Below the pieces are notes generated by a model. It ran no database searches. It had not been told where the DNA came from and saw nothing but the letters and a program-made list of their open reading frames with translations. From Atriophallophorus winterbourni (taxonomy: Eukaryota; Platyhelminthes; Trematoda; Plagiorchiida; Microphallidae): 64,000 bases of DNA. The position numbers and the translations under genes are program-made. Of the stretch, positions 1 through 10,700 are shown in pieces. The stretch is from positions 1 to 64,000 of the forward strand of contig JACCGJ010000560.1 in assembly GCA_013407085.1 (NCBI GenBank). Reading direction: 5' to 3'. The stretch's first letter is position 1; each line of letters starts with the position of its first letter.

Positions 1-1779
1 CATGATCACTCTTTCTTAGTGGTGTATTGTATAACCTCTACCGCGGTTCTACATATCACTCGAAAGCTCGTCATTAGCAATCATCTTCAACGCACTTCGT
101 ACCTTAACACCATGAACAATTAAGAAGCCACAGATATACAATGGGCAACACACTGAAAGCTGATAAGAACAAAGTTCTCAACAGTCATAATAATTTGTAA
201 ACGATAAGCAAAAACAAATCAAGTCATGATCATCGATCGCACAAAGCAACATAGGTTTCATTGTCGAAAATCAAAATTCTGCATATGCTTAAAAATTAGT
301 TAGTTCCTTAATTAATAATTCAGCACGCGAATATGATTTATCACAAATCCTAAATGTGCAAACCGGTAAATTGAAGTCGCGTTGTTGGAATGAGGCCAGC
401 GAAACATTTTACGCTATATTTGCTTGGGCACATGTGATTGAACAAGTTGGTCTCATCAGACGTATTCAATGGTAGATTAAAGTTCACACATTGTTTGCTA
501 TTTCTCCCAAACTACAAAGTTTGCAACTCCTGATCCCATTGTCCCAAAATCATGAGTGAAAACATCATGAGAATGGTCGTAAGGTGCATGTGATGGAACT
601 GCATGCAAATCTGGATTTTTGTTTAAGATATTTAGAGGTTTCATAATCTACATATTTTATTCGTAAATATAACACGCATTTTGAATGATACACCACATTG
701 AATGGTTCATGCTGATAACCGATTCAGCGGAGAAATTATCTATTAATTTTTTTCCTGTCAATACGGGCAAAGACTCACGCAATGTACTTCCAGCATATGC
801 CATCTTAGTGATATCCTAATCAATATTGGTGGCATTACGCCGTTCATTATACCAAGGACAATTTTAACGAAAATCATTTTCTTGTAAATCCATCCTTCTC
901 GGAAATAAACCTGCGTCAATTACATTTCAGCAAGTAAGGGTCATTGCTCCACAAAAGTAAACAACAACCTTTGTGATTTTTAGATTTAATTGGCTTTACA
1001 CTACCCGTTTATAGTTGACATAGTTGCTCATAAAGGTCGAACATTATTACAAAAAATTACTACATTACATAAATAGCCGGAGATCTTGCGAGCGTAAAAG
1101 TCATTTATTTTGTTTGCTTTTTGCTTTCATCATTAAAATGAGTATCGACCAATAATTATGTTGGTTCACACCATCAGATAATTTTAATGTGTTCATTCAA
1201 AATCTCACTTATAAAATGAACTTCTGATTCTATTAATAGACTATGCTTTGTAGATTGTTTTCATTGCAATGTGATTTTCCCTCATTTTCATTGAAAATTA
1301 TTTACTGGAATTGGTATATAACGAAACAATTGGCGGAGCGATTGCATCGAAGTGATTTAGTTGCGAAATCTGTGTGTATTTTAACTAAACGTTCAAAACT
1401 TTAGAATTTTATACATTGAAAACAGGTTTCTGTACAGCCAGAAAGGTCGTTTAATTGACAGTTCCATTTTTGAGCTGTGAGATAATGGTCCTAAGTGGTT
1501 CAACTTTGAAAACTCATTGATTACTTCTGAATTTTGAATAATTTCTTGAAAAATGAATGTTGCTCCAAATTTTGAATTGTAATATTTTAAAGGCTCATGA
1601 TATTTCAGGAAAATCCTCAAAATGTTTGAAATAAAACTTGTTGTTTAGACTCAACAACTATATATACTTCCCAACGAATAATAAACATAGTGAGCTTGTG
1701 TATCCCCGAAAAACAAACGTTGGTTGAAAAGGGTGCTTCTATTTTGCTACACGTAAATTCATTCAAACTATGAAATGTT
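1..1779. other. AT-rich stretch, no gene seen
   Basis: No open frame with convincing splice sites or a recognisable domain was found on either strand. It lies downstream of the stop codon of the minus-strand gene that ends at 1780. No obvious AATAAA on the minus strand lies close to that stop, so the 3' end of that gene is not defined. Confidence 0.4.
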
Positions 1780-4700
1780 TCATTTTGGCTTCGGAACCTT
1801 GCAATAATCAATTTCGCCGAGAAGTTTTTCTTTGGTTTGCCATCTGACGTTACTCACAAACGTTATTTGATTTGCTTGAATGGTTTGCATCACAATCACC
1901 GGCATGAACCACAGCAATCTCGGCACCGTGAAAGTCAGTTTCATTGTCGTTGGATCGAATAGCTTGCAGCTTGGAGTTCCAACGAATTTTTCCAAAGCAG
2001 TTTTGATCTGAAATAATAAAGGATATCGGGTATTGCGGGCAGTTAATTATTACGAAAGCAAAACAGTTCTTTCAGATGGATTATTTTGATTTTTGGTATA
2101 AAAATTTATTTCTTCCGGCGTCTTTCGAAACATTTCCAAGCTGTAATTTTTAGAAATAGAAACTACTGATGTTACGGAGTACGTATGTCTAATTTGGCTA
2201 ATCATGATAGGCATTGGAATCATGATTGGTCAACATTTGAAACGAGAATCAAATAATAAAATAATTACGTGTAACTCATCAAAGATGTACTTGGAACCAA
2301 GCCACTGCGCAAGGGTTGTGAGCTCCAAATTCCATTGATCATTTTAAGCGTCCGAACGATCTACCGGGAATCACATTTCCAATCATTATTTGAAATTTGT
2401 GGTTCGTTGCACGCAGTCTATTCAACGGCTGCTTTCAAATGCTAGGTATTTTATTCTTTTCCGCTTTTACCAAGCTCATTTGACCTAAGTTCAACTGTTT
2501 CATCAGATTATTGTTAATAATCAAAATGCAGTTGCAGAAGACAAGAGTAGGGTTATGATGGCCGCAATAAGAGTAAATGAATAAATACGCTAAAAATATT
2601 TTAAACGAGAAAATAATACTGTTGAAAACGCTGAGTGATCATCCTAAAACAAATATTGCATTCACATAAATGCACATGCTTCACGCTTTATCGAGAACAG
2701 TTAGTGGATGATGAACTACATTCGATTACTTACGCGTTCACAGGTATTTTCCACACTGTACTTGACTTGTCCTAGAGTTGGTTGAACTAAATCGACTAGT
2801 AAACCTTTTGTGGAAAAAATTATACAATTAACTAGAATGGTGTAAAAAGCAATAAGCTTAACAATAACCAGAGGGTGGAAAAATTAAAATGTAATTGTTT
2901 AAAACAAGATATGCAATTAGACTAAACAGTATTTAAGTATCCAAAAAACGAATAATGCAATAAAAGCTCGTCTAAATTTCATAGTATTCGAAATGAAGCG
3001 ATTAAAGGGACGATGTTTATGTGCCAGAACGTGCTAACTCAAGTGCGAACACAATGAGAAGGCACATAAGTAACTAGATTAGTTTGAAAATCTTCAAAGG
3101 TGATAAGTTTTGGATAGGCTAACTGGCCTATGCATAAAATCAGAAAGGCATACGTTGTGCACAGGGATCCGGCTGAGTATTGTTTGAAGAATACCGTACT
3201 GTAAATTGAGATATTCTTTGAATGCAGTAAATATTCTCATGGAGGAATAATTATGGAGTTACTACTTTTAAGCGAACGTTTAACGAAATTTACTCAAAAG
3301 TATACTAGGTAGGATATGGTACACAACAGATATGACAAGTAGTTCATCGGTCAATTTAAGTTTTAGAAAATTAATGAAAGAGTCTAATCCATTAGATTAG
3401 AGTTATCTGTGTACTGATTTGTTGAGAATTATTCAAGATTGTTAAGCTCCAACAAAATTGATGGTTTTCGAAATATGTTACTAGTTTCCACAGTGACTCT
3501 ATTGATATTTTTATAGTCTGGTGTGAACCGACAATTTCAATTCATGCTTACCAACGCGAAGTTCCTCTTTACCACTTGGACAGCTTTCATAATAGTATTC
3601 TGCGGAAAAGTTCAGCAAAAACATTTTAAATTGCAAGAAATGGAATTGAATTCACAACTGAATATGTTTTAAATACTACATTTAATTATTTACTCGAAAA
3701 TTTACTTGAGCATTCCACATTTCAGTGGCATATAATCGAAAATTGCGAAACATTAAAATGTCTTTCAATAAATTTATTTCAACAGACCAAATAGTAGGTA
3801 AACACACATGCATACAAGAATTTCGAATGATAGTATGCGTAATGTATATTAATATTGTTTATATTTTCAGAAGTGTTCAATAAAATGTTCTCACCATACA
3901 TCGACACACTGCTCAACATTCGGAAAGCGAAACCCAAAGGAGCCTTTGCTCGCCTCTCGGAAGCCAAGAATCGATCCCAATTTCCTTCTTGCAAGTTCAA
4001 GATGGTCACATTTTGTTGTAATTTTTCGTAAATATTTCGTGCGTATTCTTGCTTTTTCAGACTGGAACACTGATTTTCTCTTTGATTTAGCAATGAGTGC
4101 ATCTGTTTAATACACAGAAGACAGCAAAAGTTAACGCAAAATGACGGATAGAATTCAGTTTTATATGAAATGTGTTAGGATTAATTGAATAAAATTTTCT
4201 AAGAATCTCTATATTATGCTACTTTTCTCAAGGAGCGCACAATACAACGACGATTTGGGGCATTCAACCAAACGCTTACTTATGATCGGACATTGTATAT
4301 CTTATCTCATGCATTTGAAAAACATACTAACTGCTAACTGCCGTTCGCTAATTAATGAAAACCTTTCAAACTCAACCAATGGTAAATGTGCCTCGTTCAA
4401 TGCAGCATAACATAATACATACGAACGAGTATTTTTATTGATCCTCACGTAAACAACGATAAATAAACTTTATCGACACACTCAAATCAGTAGATTTTTG
4501 TTCCTTTTATTTAAAAATGGACTCCATAAGATTATCCGTTATAAATTGGTGGATTTTCCAATGGAAATATGATGTTATAAATTATAAGTCGAAACATAAA
4601 CACCTCACCATGTTGATAAATAATCCTTCTATTTTGATACCATTCGTTTTATTCTAACGCAAATAATTTCGTGTAGTATACTTTAGAGCGATTATCAACG

Positions 4701-7700
4701 ACTTAATATGCGCCTTGTGTTTGCAATTATAATGTATGCTTTTCAATTTTTATGGCAATTCCACAATACAATACTATTGTATTGTATTAGCATCTTAGTG
4801 GAATTTGAGATGATAATTTATTTTTAATAACATGGAATTATTAAATTAAAGGATGTATGTTTGCAAGTAATGTATCGCAAGTGCTAGCTTACAGTCAACT
4901 GTGTTGCAACATTCATGACACAGATATTAACCAAATCCAGCGACTTTTAACAGAACAGAAGGATATCTGAATAAAATATTTTAAAATTCACGTAGATCTA
5001 TTACTCTCTAATTTAAAAATTCTCAAAATATTGTCATATCACACGAGTCATTGAAGCATTAATTTTCCTAACTAATTTTGGGTTACTTTTTACACGATAA
5101 AGAACCATTAATGAGAAATTTTGAGTTTTGACAGTCTTTATGTATTGCAGTGGTCCCCAACTCTGGTGAACATTAAAGTGCTACGGAATGATTACTGGCG
5201 TGATAAATATGCCGTGAAAATTCAAAGAGCTAAATAGTGTGCAGCGATGTAAAAATGATTGTGAATCCGTGATGTTTTGAATGAGTCTGACCTGATTACA
5301 ACCATCTTCCTTGGCCATTTTTTCTGGATAAGCCACGAGAAAATGCATCACTTGGAAAGAAAATTGAATGATTATATTGAACCAAATAAAATGAATAGAT
5401 TTATTTTCATTCTGAAATCGAACAGCTAAAATGATTGTTGAAATATCTTAAATCTGTCAACTTTTGATGCTTGAATAATTGAACGGGGTATTTGTTGTAG
5501 GTAAACTACAAAATTTCTGAATACAAATCTTGATGTAAAAATCGAAACGATCATTTTGATGAGTGAACCAAGGTTTGGAATGTGTTTGTTGGCCTCATTC
5601 GGTCGATATTAACTAGGAATTTACATCACAACCGCATGATGGTGTGATGCTCCGCAGCTTTTAGAATGACTAAAGAGTCCGATTTGGGAGTGACAATCTC
5701 TCCCGCAGAGATCACAGCGATGAACAGTACTCGTTTGACCAAGGACAGTTGCATCCCGGCAGCGCGATCTACGTTCAAAAGTCAAGAGTTGTTTCTGCTC
5801 TATAACAGCTTTGATATGACGCTTTACACAGTGATTTCAAACTATGCGGTCGAGAGCAAGTTCTTTCCAAATCATAGGGTCAATGCCGAGAAATTTAATA
5901 TCACTTTTGCAAACGCTTTATACCGCATGTTCGGTACGTCCAATTTCCGATCAGTACACATGACCCAGCCAGCATAGGCAGCGCTGCCATAGTAGGGAGA
6001 ATATGCATTGTAGACCTGCCAAAAAGCAATTCATCTTTATTCGTAATAATTTAATAAATCTGCATATGCCAACACATACCCACCCCACGGCCGGTTTCGT
6101 GCTGATTGCACTCATTAGGTAGGGACATTAGGATCAGGTTACGCTTGCGCTTAAAAAAATTAAATAATGATAAACAAGTTGCGCTTGCATGCTGAGTGCA
6201 AACGACACGAAACCGGTCGTGGGGTGTGATGGAAATGCATGCAGATGAGCTTTTTTATTCACGGCCATGTGTTCAAACCATGTGTACATGAGGGTGAGCT
6301 TATGTGATTGAACAGGTGGTCGTACAAACCATACCCAACAGCGGCATACTATCGCAACTTGTTTATCATTCTTCCACTGTTTCAAGTGCATGCGGATCCT
6401 GATCCTACTGTCCCTACCTGATGAGTGCAAACAGCTCGAAACCGGTCGTGAGGTGTGTGCGTGTGATGGAATGCTTGCAAGTGAGATTTTTGTGCATATA
6501 CTACAAATTGTACTTTGACGCATATTGACAATAAAACTCACTTCGATGTCCAGGTTGCATCGCTACAATTTGAACAGATACACATTTTCAGATCTCGCTT
6601 TAGAGAAACAATATTTGTCACATCATGGAGTCAATTCTGAGCAACAAAATGGATACCATAAACACTAGATTCCCTTACTCATAATGCATTGTAATGCATT
6701 GTAAATACAATTTATCAAAATTATTACCGGATAAGAACGTGCATAAACGTTTCAAACATATTTTCCATACAACGGACGATACCCATATTCCAATTCAACA
6801 TGTGGCCCGTAAATGTTTTGGGTTGCTGAGATGGATTGCTTTTTATATCGTTGAAGTGTGATTCCTCTTCACCTAGTTGCCCGTATTTCTTCATCTCACA
6901 CGTTGTAAAGCAGGGAAAACACAAAGTTCTCATATCTCTCTCTCTGTAAATAGCCCACTATTAAAATATACATCAATGTTGGTGTTGAATTACCTGTTGA
7001 AAACGGTCAATTTCTTGATCGAATGCGTGTATTTTTGTGTTTTAGGGTTATAAGGCATTCATTCTTTTGCATAGGTCGTTGAGCATCACGATGGATCTGA
7101 ACACTTATAGCTCAGGTACCGGAGTGTAGGTCATAGATGTTTTCCGTGCTGGTATGATTGATTGCGGAAGTTTCGTCATCAAACTAGATGACATCATCAG
7201 CGAAACTTCTTTCGAAGCAACTGGGCGATTGGCTGATGATGTCATCTAGTTTGATGACGAACCGTCCGCAATCAGCCATACCAGATCGGGAAACAACTAT
7301 GACCTACAAACACGATGGGAGTTTCTTGCCTTCTGATTCCGTAATAAGAAGCGGTACATGTGTTCGATTTCACTTACTGGATACGAAAAAGCGTTTACGA
7401 ATTAAACGTAAAAATATTGTTCGTACCCTTTGTACAAATGCATATAGTATAGCCTAAAGCTGTATACATGCTTCAAAATATATAACCACGAAGAGGTTTT
7501 GCATTTTCGAGCTACCGAAAGAAACAACTATTAAAATTTACACCACCCTACCCATATAGGCGTTTATTAATCGAATTAATAAACGTTAAAATCTATAGTA
7601 AAGTTAGATTCACTTTTTATTTATTCACTGTTGTGACTCACGTGTGTTACGGAAAAGCTTGTAGGCATAGTGCACTTCGGGTTTGTGTAAGAATGGCGCC

Positions 7701-10700
7701 ATATTGAGCATCCAATTTTCCGGATAGGTTTTGTAATCCAGTTCTTCAGGTAATTTCAAGTGCACATCGAATTGAACGTAGTTCTCTTTATTGATGGTAA
7801 GTGTACGCAGATTTTGGATCTCCAACACTTCACCCATATCCCCATAATTTTGCCCTGCCTGAAACAAGTATGTTCAGTACAACGTAAAAAACGACTAAAA
7901 CAATGGAATAATACTGTTTGGATTTTACGGACAATCTTCTACTTTTTCAGTGTAGTTAGTTGAAAAGAAAAGTAAAACAGAATGCTATAACTGCTACAGT
8001 GATTTTTAAGCAAACATTTTCTCTTTAAGCGAAATGAAGTTTTGCTTCAGGAAACCAATTTGTACATTTATATTCATACATTGATTTAATTTCTACATGG
8101 AAAAACTTTAAGATTGTTATTTCAATTATCTAGCAAATCACGAGTTAATGAATATGAGGCAACATTTTGACTGAAAATGAAATAATGGAACCTACTACAA
8201 ACGTTTGCCCATGTATTTTGGAAAGCTCAATTGTGACTAGTCTCAAATTGATGTAGTGTACGGTGTCTAACTGATTTTTGTTTACTTAGATAAAGAGAAA
8301 GCTTTCCACTAGTAAATAATGCTTGATGCCGATCGGGCCAAGCGTCAGTCGAATAATTCTATCAATATTTAGCTTTTAAAAGCCTTCAGGGTTTGTGTAT
8401 TTATTTCGAACTGAAAAATTTCCCGAGTGGTGAAATATTAAGGAAAATAAATTATTTGCCGCTTAGTGTGTTGAATTGCAATATATGCATAAGAATCTTT
8501 AGACTGTATGTACTTAACTAACAGATCATTTATTATTAAAAATTAATGATTGCTTTTTTATATTGAAGTGTGCACTCTGCCGTTTACCGAGTGTTTTGAA
8601 CTTAAACTAATTAGGAATTACTGTAAGTGTGGGTGATGTGAGCAACACATTACTTTGCTCATCCAACAGCGCCTGGAGCTGTTGACCAGGAAACATTAAG
8701 TGATTCTCTGGTTCGTTGTAAGAACCCTATTAAACTGGGACTTCAAATCCTATGTTTATTTTACGATTTACTTCATTTCAATACGCGAAACGCATATTTT
8801 GTTCATAGCAAAGAAACAGTTTCCGATTTGTTAACATGCTGTGCCCTAAAGAGCGTGAAATCACTCATACAAACGAGCAATGCAGGAAAATGAAATTGAA
8901 ACAACAAATCAACATTTTAAAGATTCCTTCGTCAGTCTAACCAGTTACAAGTTAGATAATGGATCTCGAAACGAAAACACGCACTCAATAACTAAACCTT
9001 CATTAGATATTGAACAAATTATGATGTTATTCGAGTAGAATTACCCATTCCTGTACCAAACGAGTCCACATTTTGCGTGAAACCTCGTCCTCCATCCTCG
9101 AATTATTCGGTTGTCCGAATTCTCTCGGTGTTGCGAGAACTGAGAACACTGAAATAGTAATTGGATACAAATGGAACCTGAAGCGGTTTATTTGATGCTG
9201 TCAAAACATGTTTGGTTGAATGCTAAATAACCAAATTCGCTTTTGAGAAAAAAACATGAAAATAAATGATTTAATTTTATATGAAAATGGGTGTCTAGTG
9301 CATACAGTTTATGGAAGACTTCGTTGTTATTGCTAGCTTATTGATTGAATTCGACTAGTAATTACCCACGATTATTATTAGCAGCAAGTTGGAGCGTACA
9401 TCTGAAAGAGATTTGCAAGTACGATAGATATATTTGCCAAAAGAAGTTTTTACTGAGCAATCGTAGAAACATTAAGCTCGTTGATAGTTTGTCTACGATG
9501 TTGTATTTCATGGCTTCATAATTGTGTAGCCTCTTTATTAAACAACAATGTGAACCTAAAATTCGAATAAATCTTTTGTATTCTTCTCAATCTTATTTTT
9601 TCTTTGCACCCATCGTAGCACGAGGCGGTTACTTCATTGAAACAGGAAACATTCTCATTTTATGGACAAATGCCACACAATATTTTACAAACATACAGCA
9701 TAACTCGCAGACGTAAATCATTCATATGAAAATAAATATTTGCCTTTTTCTAAAGTGTGAATGATAACTTTACAACAATGAACAATTTTGGGATTACTCA
9801 TACCTCGCTGTTTTAAATCACAGTCGGTTTTGGCCTGTCTGCCTTCATTAGATGGACATTAAAATTAGTTATTTTGGGATCTAATGAATAACTGAAATGT
9901 CGGTTAAACTGAGGTTGCCGTCAATGGATGATATTAATAAACAATCTGAACGAACTACGGAAGTCAAAGAGTGAGCATGCACTGCAATCAAGCAGTGCAA
10001 TCAGATCCGATTCCAATTAAAATATTGTACATATTAACGGATGATATCGGTTCGGGAGAAGTCCTCTAAGTTTGCATAGATTATGAATGAAATTAATACG
10101 TGAATGTTGATATGATAATAGTATTTTCTTAAATGTATGCCAAAAGAAACGGTTAGCCTTAGCAGCATGAAAATTTTTATAAGAAATGTCTAAGAATTAT
10201 TTTGAACCAACCAGTTATTTTCTCATTCAAATACTTCATGTCCAGCAGGTCAAGTCCTGAATCTGGTAAAATAAAAAGCAGTTTTTATCATAAGACAAAT
10301 AAACACATCTCACCATGTTTAATCCAAAAGACGCAAGAGTAAATTTCATATGCGACAATCGAAAATAGTGACAGCTTTTTTATTCATGCACAAGAATACA
10401 GGCTTGTTTAAATCAGAAGGTCCTTGCATCGAACATTCATGTACCCGGCTCTCAGTTACTGACAAGCAGACATGAATAGTTTGATTTTAAATAATATTTA
10501 TCATGTAGTTTAAATCAAATGACAGTACGTCAGCATAAGAATGAAATCAAGCTTCATAAGCGTCATCATCTGTTCAGGAAAAGGTGAAACGGCTTCAACG
10601 TTGTTGAGCGCTGATGCATTTGGCAAGGATTCACTTGTCATTTGGTGGAAATTTTGTTTATCAAAAATCAATAATGACAGCTAGAGGAAATAATAAAACC

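Noticed and set aside
6134..6541. 135-codon minus-strand frame
   Set aside because: It runs across the hammerhead-bearing repeat copies and is explained by them.
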